The notes: generated by a model not told the origin, from the letters alone. A stretch of 60,922 nt of DNA from Nioella halotolerans (GCA_003428585.1 QVQC01000083.1:1-60922), one strand, 5' to 3'; positions 26,569-35,517 are shown, counted from the first letter of the stretch. A program made the numbers and translations.

Positions 26569-27689
26569 GCGGCTTTCCTTCCATAGAGACTGTCGAGGGT
26601 TTCCTCGGCGATGGCAAAGGCGGTCGAGGCGCCGGTGCCGGATGTGACGATCACCAGCTTTTCCGCGTCCGAGACATGATCTGTCCAGGCCAGCCGGTCG
26701 GGTGCGGAGGCATAGGTGCCGGTCCAGCGCTCGGTGACGCGGGCGCCCGGCAGCGACAGGACGGCATCCAGTTCACCAAGGACGAGGTCATCGACGCGGG
26801 CATCGGCAAAGGGCGGCGGCGTCAGGTCGTAGCGGTGGCTGTCGCCCACGACAAGGCTGCCATCGGCCGATTGCACCGCGATCAGATGCACCCCCTCGGC
26901 GCGCGCCTCGGCCTTCTCGGCATCGAGCCGGGTCTTGAGCGCCGCCGCCTCGGGCAGCTCCGCATAGCCAAGGTAGCGCGCAAGGCCGAGGTCGGACATC
27001 ACCGGGGTCGGCAAGGAGGTGGGCCGCGCGGGCATCACCCGAAGCATGTGCAGAAGGCAGCGGGTGAAGCCCTGCGCGGCGATCCGGTCGGCATGCAGGC
27101 CGGTGAAATCATCGCCGGGGCAGATAACGGCAGTCTCGGCCTCCACCGGGCCGGCGGACGTGTCGAGCCGCGGCAGGGTGACGGCGGTCACGCGGCGCCC
27201 GTAGAGGAAGGTGACGCCATGCGCCGCCTGCAACCAGGCGGCCAGCCGCGGAATGGCGTCGCGGCTTTCGACGCGCAATTCGTGCGGGCTGTGAAGCGCA
27301 CCCTGCACCGCCCCGGTGATCGGCAGGCGCGCGGCGGCCTCGGCACGGGTCAGCATTCGGCAGCCCTGCCCCATACCGGTGGCAAGGAATGCTTCCAGCA
27401 CCGCCACCGCCTCGTCGCGTTCAGCCAGCACCGTCAGGCCGCGTTGCAGAACCTCGATCCCGGCCTTCGGCGCGATCTCGGCCCAGACCTCGCGGCTGCG
27501 CATGGCGCGCGCCCAGCAGCTGCCGGCCTGTTGCCCGGTCACGGTGACGAAGCCGAAATTGCGGATCGAGGCGCCGTTGGCCTGCGTATCGCGGTCGATC
27601 ACCACCACCCGCTTGCCCCGCTGCGCCGCCGCAAGCGCGTGCGCAAGGCCGACAATGCCGGCCCCGACAACAGCCATATCGTAGATCAT
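26565..27689 (-). CDS. Phosphonate-associated FAD-dependent oxidoreductase (aminoethylphosphonate-type oxidase)
   Basis: A 374-residue glycine-oxidase/DAAO-fold flavoenzyme. VVGAGIVGLAHALAAAQRG (Gly9-X-Gly11-X-X-Gly14) binds ADP, GASIRNFGFVTVTGQ is typical of the TIGR03364-type group found beside phosphonate genes, and VTSGTGASTAFAIAEETL ends the FAD domain. Members of this group have been reported to oxidise N-methyl-2-aminoethylphosphonate, some also plain 2-aminoethylphosphonate, directly to phosphonoacetaldehyde. With phnX immediately downstream and no phnW in the cluster, this is its probable role. The ATG at 27689 is supported by a four-base overlap with the GNAT gene. Confidence 0.88.
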   Translation of the reverse strand: MIYDMAVVGAGIVGLAHALAAAQRGKRVVVIDRDTQANGASIRNFGFVTVTGQQAGSCWARAMRSREVWAEIAPKAGIEVLQRGLTVLAERDEAVAVLEAFLATGMGQGCRMLTRAEAAARLPITGAVQGALHSPHELRVESRDAIPRLAAWLQAAHGVTFLYGRRVTAVTLPRLDTSAGPVEAETAVICPGDDFTGLHADRIAAQGFTRCLLHMLRVMPARPTSLPTPVMSDLGLARYLGYAELPEAAALKTRLDAEKAEARAEGVHLIAVQSADGSLVVGDSHRYDLTPPPFADARVDDLVLGELDAVLSLPGARVTERWTGTYASAPDRLAWTDHVSDAEKLVIVTSGTGASTAFAIAEETLDSLYGRKAA

Positions 27690-28171
27690 GCCGCCGGTTC
27701 CCCCGTCTCGATCGTCTTGCACAGGAAGGCACGGTCAAACCCGTCATCGCCCTTGGGGCGCGGCCCGCGATGCACGATCGCAAAACCCGCACGGGCGTAG
27801 AACTGCACCAGGTGGTCGTATTGCGCAACCGTGTGCAAGCGCATCTCGCGGCAGCCCGACGCCCGCGCCATCGCCTCGGCATGGGCCAGCAGGGCGCGCC
27901 CCACCCCCTGCCCCTGCGCCGCCGGATCGACAGCGAGGTGATCCACGACCAGAAGCGCCCCGTCCGCGTCGAGTGTGACGGAAAGAAGGCCGAGCAGGCG
28001 CCCCTGCCCATCCTCGGCGACATGCACCCGGCCGCCCGAAAGCGCCCCGGCTAGCCACGCATAGTCGCCCGGCGGCGTGCGGCCAATGCCGATCAGGTAG
28101 TCGTGGAACGCGGCGCGCAAAAGTGCGGTGAGCTGCGGCGCCTCCGCGGGCCGCGCTTTCCTGATATTCAT
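27686..28171 (-). CDS. GNAT-family N-acetyltransferase
   Basis: A 161-residue Gcn5-related acetyltransferase. The acetyl-CoA loop is in DHLAVDPAAQGQGVGRALL, preceded by a strand with LGLLSVTL, and FYARAGFAIVHRG is the usual C-terminal strand. Located between the importer and the phosphonate oxidase with four-base overlaps on both sides, it probably acts on the transported compound or a relative. N-acetylation of aminophosphonates by PhnO is a known precedent, but this protein is not clearly PhnO. The ATG at 28171 matches the operon's overlap pattern; the upstream extension is low-complexity. Confidence 0.82.
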   Translation of the reverse strand: MNIRKARPAEAPQLTALLRAAFHDYLIGIGRTPPGDYAWLAGALSGGRVHVAEDGQGRLLGLLSVTLDADGALLVVDHLAVDPAAQGQGVGRALLAHAEAMARASGCREMRLHTVAQYDHLVQFYARAGFAIVHRGPRPKGDDGFDRAFLCKTIETGEPAA

Positions 28172-29202
28172 CCCGGCACCCCCTGCACCTGCGGCGCGCG
28201 CGCGCCCGGCGCGGCGAGTTCCTCGGCGTAGTGACAGGCCGCGCGGTGCCCGTCGGCCATCTGGCGCAGCCGCGGCGTCTCCTCGGCGCAAAGCGGGCGC
28301 GCCATCGGGCAGCGGGTGCGGAAGGCGCAGCCCGAGGGCGGATTGGTGGGGCTGGGGATCTCGCCCTCCAGCCGCTCGGCCCGACCGCGGTCATCTGGGT
28401 CGAGCGACGGGATCGCGGAAATCAGCGCCCGCGTATAGGGGTGGCGCGGCGCGGCGAACAGCTTGCGCGGCGGGGCGGTTTCCACGATCCGGCCAAGATA
28501 CATCACCGCGACATGGTCGCAGCTATGGGCCACCACCGACAGGTCATGGCTGATGAACAGGAACGTCAGCCCGAGATCGCGCTGCAACTGCTTGAGAAGG
28601 TTCAGGATATCGGCCTGGATAGAGACATCGAGCGCGGCGACGCTTTCATCGGCGACGATATAGTCGGGATTGGTCACCAGCGCCCGCGCGATGGAAATGC
28701 GCTGTCGCTGGCCGCCGGAAAAGGCGTGCGGAAAGCGGCGCAGGTGTTCGACGTTCAGCCGGCACTTGGCGGCGATGGCGCGCACCCGTTCGTTGACCTC
28801 GTCGCGGTTCTTGCAGAGCTTCATCACCTCCAGAGGCTCGGCGATGATGTCGCGCACCGTCATGCGCGGGCTGAGCGCGGCGTAGGGATCCTGAAAGATC
28901 AGCTGCGCCCGGCGGCGAAAGCGGCGCGCGGCGTCGCGGTCGAGATGCGCGAGGTCAAACACGTCGCCCTGCCCGTCCGTGACCGAGACCGATCCAGTGG
29001 AGATCGGGGCCGCGGCCAGCGTGGCCCGCCCCAGCGTCGTCTTGCCGGACCCGCTTTCACCCACCAGCCCGAAGAACGACCCGTGCGGGATGTCAAGCGT
29101 GATACCCGCCACCGCCTTCAGCACCTCCGCCTTGCCGAGGAACCGTCGCCCCAGCGGGTAATGCACTTCCAGATCGCGGATGCGGATCGCGGCGTCGCTC
29201 AT
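28168..29202 (-). CDS. Peptide-type ABC transporter ATP-binding protein (DppF/OppF-like)
   Basis: A 344-residue ATPase with Walker A GESGSGKTTLGRA, the Q-loop region LIFQDPYAALSPRM, signature SGGQRQRISIARAL and Walker B YIVADESVAALD. The C-terminal oligopeptide/dipeptide extension has the cysteines CAFRTRCPMARPLC seen in ATPases of this family that bind an Fe-S cluster. It pairs with the next ATPase upstream to power the importer. It overlaps neighbours by four bases at each end. Confidence 0.92.
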   Translation of the reverse strand: MSDAAIRIRDLEVHYPLGRRFLGKAEVLKAVAGITLDIPHGSFFGLVGESGSGKTTLGRATLAAAPISTGSVSVTDGQGDVFDLAHLDRDAARRFRRRAQLIFQDPYAALSPRMTVRDIIAEPLEVMKLCKNRDEVNERVRAIAAKCRLNVEHLRRFPHAFSGGQRQRISIARALVTNPDYIVADESVAALDVSIQADILNLLKQLQRDLGLTFLFISHDLSVVAHSCDHVAVMYLGRIVETAPPRKLFAAPRHPYTRALISAIPSLDPDDRGRAERLEGEIPSPTNPPSGCAFRTRCPMARPLCAEETPRLRQMADGHRAACHYAEELAAPGARAPQVQGVPG

Positions 29203-30191
29203 GCTTTCACCCCTTCGTTCAGGTGGCAGGCGGCGCGATGTCCGGGGCGCATCGCGCGTGTCAGTGGCACCTCCACACGGCAGCGGGGCTCGGCCAGCGG
29301 GCAGCGGCTGTGAAAGACGCAGCCCGCGGGACGTTCCAGCGGCGAGGGGATATCGCCCGGAACCGGTGTCAGCGGTGCATCGAGGTCGCCCAGCTTGGGC
29401 AGCGCGTTGATCAGCCCTTGGGTATAGGGATGGGCCGGGCGGCGGATGACGTCGCGCACCGGCCCCTCCTCGACGATGCGGCCCAGATACATCACCGCGA
29501 CCCGGTCGGCGGTCTGCGCGATCACGCCCAGATCATGGGTGATGAAGATGATGCCCATGCCGAACTCACCCACGATCTCCTTCATCAGGTCGATCACCTG
29601 CGCCTGGATGGTGACGTCGAGCGCGGTGGTCGGCTCATCGGCGATCAGCAGTTTCGGCTTCGTGGACAGCGCCATGGCGATCATCGCCCGCTGCCGCATG
29701 CCGCCCGACAGTTCGAACGCGTATTGGTCAAAGCGCTTGGCGGCCTCGGAAATGCCCACCCGGTCGAGCATCTCGACCGACAGCATCTTCGCCTCGGCCC
29801 CTGTCAGGCCGCGATGCAGCATCAGTTGTTCGACCATCTGCTTGCCGATGGTGATCGCCGGGGCAAAGCTGGCCATCGGTTCCTGGAAGATCATCGAGAT
29901 CTTGTCGCCGCGCACCTGCCGAAGCTGCTTGGCCCCCTTCAGGGCAAGGATGTCGATCTCCTGCCCGTCGGCCTGCAGGATCATGCGGCTTTCTGCGCCA
30001 TAGCGGGCATTGCCGGCATTGAGCCGCATCAATGACTTGGCCAGCACGGATTTTCCCGACCCGCTTTCGCCCACCAGCCCCAGAACCTCGCCAGGCGCAA
30101 GCTCGACGCTGACATCGTCGATCGCCGTCACCGGCCCCTCGTCGGTGGCGAAGGTCAGCGACAGGTTGCGCACGCTCAAGAGGCCGGACAT
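29199..30191 (-). CDS. Peptide-type ABC transporter ATP-binding protein (DppD/OppD-like)
   Basis: A 330-residue ATPase. Walker A is GESGSGKSVLAKS, the Q-loop SMIFQEPMASFAPAI, the signature LSGGMRQRAMIAMAL and Walker B LLIADEPTTALD. The C-terminal extension CVFHSRCPLAEPRC is again of the oligopeptide type. The ATG at 30191 shares one base with the stop of the permease gene (ATGA-like junction). A much longer in-frame reading upstream is a shadow of the permease gene and should be ignored. Confidence 0.92.
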   Translation of the reverse strand: MSGLLSVRNLSLTFATDEGPVTAIDDVSVELAPGEVLGLVGESGSGKSVLAKSLMRLNAGNARYGAESRMILQADGQEIDILALKGAKQLRQVRGDKISMIFQEPMASFAPAITIGKQMVEQLMLHRGLTGAEAKMLSVEMLDRVGISEAAKRFDQYAFELSGGMRQRAMIAMALSTKPKLLIADEPTTALDVTIQAQVIDLMKEIVGEFGMGIIFITHDLGVIAQTADRVAVMYLGRIVEEGPVRDVIRRPAHPYTQGLINALPKLGDLDAPLTPVPGDIPSPLERPAGCVFHSRCPLAEPRCRVEVPLTRAMRPGHRAACHLNEGVKA

Positions 30192-31336
30192 CAGCGTTTC
30201 TCCGAATAGGGATCGGCGGCGTCGCGCAGCCCGTCCCCGACGAGGACGAAGGCCAGTACGATGGCCACGAAGATCGGCACCGGGATGAAATACCAGTGGT
30301 AGTTCAGCATAACCTCGACGCGGGTAACGTTCTGCAACATCACGCCAAGCGAATTGACCGGGTCGTTGAGGCCGAGGCCGATGAAGCTGAGCGCGGTTTC
30401 GGCCAGCACCATGTAGGGAAACGAGATCACCAGATCGACGATGATGTAGCTGGTGAAACTGGGCAGCAGGTGGCGGCGGATGACGTGGCCGGCGCTTGCC
30501 CCCGACATCCTTGCCGCCAGCACGTAATCGGCGCTGCGCTCGGCCAGCACATGGGTGCGGATGCGCCGCGCCAGCGTGCCCCAGCCCAAAAGGCCCAACA
30601 CCAGCGAGATGAAGAAGAACCGCTGTTCGGCGCTCCAAGTGTCAGGGATGAAGGCGGCCACCGCCATGAACAGGGGGATGGTCGGCACCGTCTTCACGGT
30701 ATCCATCAGCGCTTGAAGCACGGTATCGACCCAGCCACCGAAATAGCCCGCGACGCCGCCGATGATCAGCGCCAGAACGAAGGAGATCAACACCCCGGCC
30801 GAGCCCACGGCAAGGCTGACCCCGATGGCGTGCAGGGTGCGGCTGAAGATGTCCTTGCCCTGCGCGTCGGTACCGAAAACGTGGATGAAGCCTTCCTCCA
30901 CGCCGAACAGGTGGCGGTCCATCGGGATCACCCCCAGCAGGCGGTATTCCGACCCGCGTGGAAGGAATGTCAGGTAGCTGCGCTCCTCCGTCTGGCGGGT
31001 CACCCAGCGAAAATTGGTATCGGCGCCGCGGTAGCGTTCGGTGCCATGCACGAAGGGACGCCATGAACATCCCGAATCGTCGCAGAATTGCGGGATCTGC
31101 GGCGCGCCGTTGGTGTAGTCGGCATTGCGCCCCGCCGAGGTCGGGTTGTAGGGCGACAGGAACGGCGCGAAGACGCCGCAGAAGATGAAGAAGAACAGCA
31201 CGTAGAACGCCGCGCGCGCGGTCCGGTTCGCGCGGAAGCGCTGCCAGATCAACTGCCCCTGCGAAGCGGTGAAATAGGCCTCCTTCGTGGCGTCGGCGGC
31301 GCGGCGGCGGCCAAGGCGGCGGGCAAGCGCGATCAT
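30191..31336 (-). CDS. Peptide-type ABC transporter permease (DppC/OppC/YejE-like)
   Basis: A 381-residue inner-membrane permease. The first helix (AAFYVLFFFIFCGVFAPFLSP) is followed by an unusually long periplasmic segment (about residues 65-165) with two cysteines in CDDSGCSWRPF, then five helices of the binding-protein-dependent transport domain. The EAA loop lies near ARRIRTHVLAERSADYVLAARMSG. The long insertion is more like YejE-type permeases than ordinary DppC and may reflect a larger or unusual ligand. It overlaps dppB-like and dppD-like genes. Confidence 0.9.
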   Translation of the reverse strand: MIALARRLGRRRAADATKEAYFTASQGQLIWQRFRANRTARAAFYVLFFFIFCGVFAPFLSPYNPTSAGRNADYTNGAPQIPQFCDDSGCSWRPFVHGTERYRGADTNFRWVTRQTEERSYLTFLPRGSEYRLLGVIPMDRHLFGVEEGFIHVFGTDAQGKDIFSRTLHAIGVSLAVGSAGVLISFVLALIIGGVAGYFGGWVDTVLQALMDTVKTVPTIPLFMAVAAFIPDTWSAEQRFFFISLVLGLLGWGTLARRIRTHVLAERSADYVLAARMSGASAGHVIRRHLLPSFTSYIIVDLVISFPYMVLAETALSFIGLGLNDPVNSLGVMLQNVTRVEVMLNYHWYFIPVPIFVAIVLAFVLVGDGLRDAADPYSEKR

Positions 31337-32340
31337 GCGAAGAACCCCTTGCGAACGCGCGGGTCGATCACCGCCAGCAGGATGTCGGTCAGGAAATTCA
31401 GGATCACGATGGTCATGGTCATGGTCAGGATGATCGCACCGGCCAGTTGCTGATCATTGGACCGTGCCAGCGCCTCCAGCAGAAGCGAGCCCGCCTCGGT
31501 CAGGATCAGCACCGCCGCCACGATCGGCAGGTCGTTGAAGATGCGGTTGAGGTCGAAGCCGACGGAATTGACCACCGGCCCCAGCGCATGCCGCGCCGGG
31601 TAGCGCATCAGAAGCCGCCAGCCCGACAGCCCGCGCGCCCGCGCGGCGGTGACGTAGAGCTTGTCCTGCTCGTCCGACATCAGCGCGCGCACGGTCTGGA
31701 TCTGGATCGCCATCGCCGACCAGCCAAGGATGGCAATCGCCAGCCACGCATTCGAGAGGAAATCGACGAACCGCGCCCACGACCAGGGCGCGTTGCGGAA
31801 TTCCTCGGAAAAGAGGCCGGTCATCGTGTCGCCGAACCAGATCGTGGACAGCAGCATGATGGCGAGCGCCAGAAGGAAATTGGGCAACGCGAGGCCGAGA
31901 TAGGACAGGATGCGCAGGGATCCGTCGAACCAGCCGCCCCGAAGCGCCGCCGAGGCCACGCCCACCGGCACCGAAACAAGATAGGTCAAGATCAGGGCCC
32001 CACCCGCCAAAGCTAATGAAATCAGTAGCTTGTCACCGATAAGTTGGCTGACATCGACGCGCCACAGGCAGCTTTCACCAAGCTCGAAGCGGAAGAACAC
32101 GCCGGAAATCCAGTCCACCCAGCGCACCAGGTAGGGCCGGTCGAGGCCCATGCGGACCTCTTCGGCGCGGATATCGGCATCGGTGACGACAAAACCTTGC
32201 GTCGCCTTATAGGCGATGTAGCGCTCGGCGCAGTTGCCGGGAACCAGTTCCATCAGCGTGAAGACGATCAGGCTGACCAGAAGCATCGTCGCCATGGCGG
32301 CGGCAAAGCGGTAGGCGATGAAACGGGCGAAGGCGGCCAT
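31333..32340 (-). CDS. Peptide-type ABC transporter permease (DppB/OppB-like)
   Basis: A 335-residue permease with the family N-terminus (FIAYRFAAAMATMLLVSLIVFTL, about residues 6-28), a periplasmic loop, then five helices. The EAA motif region is VRALMSDEQDKLYVTAARARGLSG with RYPARHALGPVVNSVG following. The N-terminal loop between helices 1 and 2 contains PGNCAERYIAYKATQG. It lies 66 bases after the binding-protein gene and overlaps the second permease by four bases. Confidence 0.9.
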   Translation of the reverse strand: MAAFARFIAYRFAAAMATMLLVSLIVFTLMELVPGNCAERYIAYKATQGFVVTDADIRAEEVRMGLDRPYLVRWVDWISGVFFRFELGESCLWRVDVSQLIGDKLLISLALAGGALILTYLVSVPVGVASAALRGGWFDGSLRILSYLGLALPNFLLALAIMLLSTIWFGDTMTGLFSEEFRNAPWSWARFVDFLSNAWLAIAILGWSAMAIQIQTVRALMSDEQDKLYVTAARARGLSGWRLLMRYPARHALGPVVNSVGFDLNRIFNDLPIVAAVLILTEAGSLLLEALARSNDQQLAGAIILTMTMTIVILNFLTDILLAVIDPRVRKGFFA

Positions 32341-32406
32341 GGGCGAAAGGCTCCGTCGGGGATGGGCGGCCCCGCGACGGGGCCGCCCGAAAGCATGGTC
32401 AGGCGA

Positions 32407-34440
32407 TCACTCGGCCAGCCACCACTGCTGCGGGTGATACGGGTACATGCGGTAATACTCGTAGCTCCAGGTTTGCGGGGCCCGGAAGTTCTGCAGCGCG
32501 TTGGCATGGTAGACCGGGTTCGGCGCCTGCACGGTGCCGATGAACATGAACCCATCCTGAATCTGCTGGATGATGTCCTGCCCCAGTTCGTTCGAGGCCT
32601 CGGTGCCCGGCGCCTGCTGCTGCCACTGGGCGACCGTCTCGGCCAGTTCCGCGGTCCATTCCGGCGGCTCGATCCCCTCGGCGCCATCGGTCTCGAGGTA
32701 ACGGCTCCACTGCATGCCGACGCGGGCGTCGAAGAAGCCGCCGAAGGGCGGGATCAGCTGCTCGCCCGAGCCAAGGACGATCGGGATCGGCTGGCCCTTG
32801 GTCCAGGAGATCACGTCAAGCTCGCCCGCGGCCTGTGCCGCGCGGTACTCGTCAGAGGTCACTTCGCGGATCGAGGTCGGGATGCCGACATCGGTCCAGT
32901 GCTGGGCAACCAGTTCGGCCACCACGGTGGGCAAGCCTTGCGTCGAGAAGGTCAGGTTGAGAGAGAACGGCTCACCGTTCAACTCGCGCACGCCGTCGCC
33001 ATCGCCGTCGACAAGGCCGACACCGTCGAGCATCTCGGCCGCCATGTCGGGATCGAAGGCGGTGGCGTAGGTGACCTGATCGTCGGTGGCGAAGGGCGGC
33101 ACCGGGTCGAAATGCATGTAGGCGCGCGGTTCCCCCAGATCGAAGAAGGCGACCGAGTTGATCTCGTCGCGGTCGATCGCGTGGCTCATGGCGACACGGA
33201 AATCGCGGTTGGTGAAGACCGCCCGGCGTTCCTCGTCCTCGGCAGTGACGTTGAAGCCAAAGACCGGCATGCCGATCTGCGGGCGCAGGTCGACGGCGTA
33301 GCCACCGGCCTCGGCCCCGTCCAGCAGCGTCGGCGCATCGGGCAGGGTCACCGATTGCGACTTGTAGTCGATCTCGCCATTGACCATGCGCAGCACGCGC
33401 ACCTCGTTGTCAGACACGTAGCGCTCGTCCATCTCCGAGATGTAGGGCAGCTGGTTGCCGGCGGTATCGACCATGTGGAAATAGGGGTTGGCGACGTAGT
33501 GCCGGCCCTCGGTGGTGTCTTCCACGGTGATGAAGGCTTCCAACGTCGGCAGCACCGCGGCGGGCAGGTCCGCGACGGTGGACGGGTCGCGCAGAAGCGG
33601 CGACGGAACGTCCTTCCAGTCGGACCCGCCGTAGTAATGCGCGATCGCGGCATAGCCATCTTCGAAGCCGAGCGCCTGCGCGTTGGCATCGGCGTTCTCG
33701 TCGATCTCGGGGTGGAACTGGCCAAGGAAGTGGCGCGGCTGGAAGGGCTGCGCGTAGTCCGCGGCAAAGCTGGCCAGAAGGCCGGGCAGCGGGCTGGGCA
33801 GGCGGAAGACGACGGTGGTATCATCCACGGCCTCGACGTCGAAGAATTCGCCATCGGCCAGCCACAGGTTGCGCGGGCTTTCCACGACGCCCGGGTCCAT
33901 CACCATGTTGTTGTACCAGAAGGCAACGTCATGGGCGGTGAAGGGTTCGCCGTCCGACCAGCGGTGACCTTCGCGCAGGTGGAAGGTCAGTTCGGTGAAA
34001 TCCGCGTTCCATTCGTAGTCGCGGGCGACGTTGGGAACGATGGTGACAAGGTCATCGGCAAAGCGCACGAGGTTGACATGGCGCACCGAAAGAAGGTCCG
34101 ACGTGCCTGCCTCGGTCGCGTTCGACATGCCGTCGAGCGTGCCGCCATACTCGCCGATCATCTCGTAGGGCAGAACCACCAGCGGCTCGGCCGGCAGACG
34201 CTCGGCGACGCCGGGCAGGCTGTCGGGGTTGCCCTGGATGCGGGCGTTCAGCGCCGCGATCTCGGGGTTCTGCTGGAAGGCCATTTCGCAGCCTGCGGCG
34301 GCTTCGAAATCGCTCAGGTCATATTGCTGGGGGTAGGCCCCGGGCTCAAGGCCCATCATGTCTGCCATGGTCGCCTCGGGGCAGTTGGCCGAGGCCGCGC
34401 TGCCAAGCGCGATCAGGCTGACGGAAAGAAGGTATTTCAT
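32407..34440 (-). CDS. Periplasmic family-5 substrate-binding protein of the ABC importer
   Basis: A 677-residue solute-binding protein. Residues 1-18 (MKYLLSVSLIALGSAASA) are a Sec signal peptide with an AXA site and no lipobox, so the protein is free in the periplasm. The mature part has the family-5 signatures FHLREGHRWSDGEPFTAHDVAFWY and, further on, FRVAMSHAIDRDEIN. It is longer than DppA/OppA (about 535), with the extra length spread over the N-terminus and middle. The ligand cannot be read from sequence; its place at the head of an operon ending in phosphonate enzymes suggests a phosphonate ester or phosphonopeptide. The ATG at 34440 begins the signal peptide. Confidence 0.9.
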   Translation of the reverse strand: MKYLLSVSLIALGSAASANCPEATMADMMGLEPGAYPQQYDLSDFEAAAGCEMAFQQNPEIAALNARIQGNPDSLPGVAERLPAEPLVVLPYEMIGEYGGTLDGMSNATEAGTSDLLSVRHVNLVRFADDLVTIVPNVARDYEWNADFTELTFHLREGHRWSDGEPFTAHDVAFWYNNMVMDPGVVESPRNLWLADGEFFDVEAVDDTTVVFRLPSPLPGLLASFAADYAQPFQPRHFLGQFHPEIDENADANAQALGFEDGYAAIAHYYGGSDWKDVPSPLLRDPSTVADLPAAVLPTLEAFITVEDTTEGRHYVANPYFHMVDTAGNQLPYISEMDERYVSDNEVRVLRMVNGEIDYKSQSVTLPDAPTLLDGAEAGGYAVDLRPQIGMPVFGFNVTAEDEERRAVFTNRDFRVAMSHAIDRDEINSVAFFDLGEPRAYMHFDPVPPFATDDQVTYATAFDPDMAAEMLDGVGLVDGDGDGVRELNGEPFSLNLTFSTQGLPTVVAELVAQHWTDVGIPTSIREVTSDEYRAAQAAGELDVISWTKGQPIPIVLGSGEQLIPPFGGFFDARVGMQWSRYLETDGAEGIEPPEWTAELAETVAQWQQQAPGTEASNELGQDIIQQIQDGFMFIGTVQAPNPVYHANALQNFRAPQTWSYEYYRMYPYHPQQWWLAE

Positions 34441-34548
34441 GTGTCCGGCTCGCTTCTCTTGATCCGGCGCCGATTCGAGATGCGCCACCCTTCGGGTAAC
34501 CGCGACCTGCAAAACCTTTATGTCTGACATTATCGTTACGCAGATTTC

Positions 34549-34563
34549 ATAATTTGGGCTTAT
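34549..34563. promoter_or_regulatory. LysR-type box in the divergent promoter region
   Basis: ATAATTTGGGCTTAT is a partial palindrome with a T-N11-A core, 11 bases before the LysR ATG and about 110 bases before the binding-protein start. The 133-base divergent region is clearly lower in GC than its surroundings from 34515 on. It is a plausible site for autoregulation and for control of the importer operon. Confidence 0.5.
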
Positions 34564-34573
34564 AGGAAGGCAC

Positions 34574-35506
34574 ATGCCATCCGCGACCCCGCCCGACAAG
34601 CTGCCCGACGACGACGCATTGCTGCGCCGGCTGCGCCTGCTGTTGCGGGTGGTCGATTGCGGCGGCGTCGGCGAGGCGGCGCGGGAGATTGGCATCAGCC
34701 AGCCGGCGGTCAGTAGCCAGATCAAGCGGCTTGAAAGCGATCTGGGCGTGTCGCTTTTCCGGCGCAGTGGGCGGCGGCTGACGCTCAGCGACCAGGGGGC
34801 GGCGCTCGTGCCGGTGCTGCGCCGGGGGCTTGGGGAACTCTCGATGACGCTGAACGCGGTGCGCGATATCGCCCGCTCGCGCGCAGCCCCCCTGCGCTTC
34901 GGATTCTCGGCACCGCAGATCGCGCTCGACGCGGCGGAGGTGTTTCGCAAGGCCGACCCGCGCACCCGGCTGGAACTCCGCGCCGCCAATTCGACGGACC
35001 TGTTCGCGGCGCTCGATTCCTACGACCTCGACATCATCATGATCGGCCTGCCGGCGCCGCGCGCGCCGTATCACTGCCAGCTTTACCAGCGCCAGTACAT
35101 GACCGTTCTGGTGCCCGTGGGCCATGCGCTTGCCGGGCACCGCGCGATCACGCTGGCCGAACTTGCCACCGAACCGATCGTGCTGCGCGAACCCGGCAGC
35201 TACACCCGCGCGCTGCTGATCGAAGCGTTCGAGGCCGCCGGGCTGGCCCCGCGCATCGCCTTCGAGGTCGCCACCCGCGAGGCGGTCACGGAGGCGGTGC
35301 GGCGCGGCTTCGGCCTTGGCCCGGTGCTCGACCGCGAGGCGCCGGTCAGCCCCGACCTTGCCTGCATCCCGCTGGACGAGTGCCGGATCGTGGGCGACGA
35401 TTACCTTGCCTGCCACGCCAGCGCGTTGCATTACGGGCCGGTGAGCCGCTTCCTCGCCGCCAACCGCCATGATGAGCTGCAAGCCCGTGCCGCGGCGGCG
35501 CGCTGA
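34574..35506 (+). CDS. LysR-family regulator divergent to the phosphonate importer operon
   Basis: A 310-residue LysR-type regulator. The helix-turn-helix lies at about residues 18-60 (GVGEAAREIGISQPAVSSQI, then KRLESDLGVSLFRRSGRRLT), followed by the effector-binding domain. Its ATG at 34574 follows AGGAAGG. Divergent orientation 133 bases from the binding-protein gene suggests it controls that operon. LysR regulators are known for 2-aminoethylphosphonate genes in several proteobacteria (AepR/PhnR types), but I cannot assign this one to a named group. A thioesterase gene follows after 11 bases. Confidence 0.88.
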   Translation: MPSATPPDKLPDDDALLRRLRLLLRVVDCGGVGEAAREIGISQPAVSSQIKRLESDLGVSLFRRSGRRLTLSDQGAALVPVLRRGLGELSMTLNAVRDIARSRAAPLRFGFSAPQIALDAAEVFRKADPRTRLELRAANSTDLFAALDSYDLDIIMIGLPAPRAPYHCQLYQRQYMTVLVPVGHALAGHRAITLAELATEPIVLREPGSYTRALLIEAFEAAGLAPRIAFEVATREAVTEAVRRGFGLGPVLDREAPVSPDLACIPLDECRIVGDDYLACHASALHYGPVSRFLAANRHDELQARAAAAR

Positions 35507-35517
35507 CCGACAAGGAG

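Noticed and set aside
32044..34527. 827-codon plus-strand open frame across the binding-protein gene
   Set aside because: Antisense to a protein with a clear signal peptide and family motifs; its composition is typical of a high-GC shadow frame.
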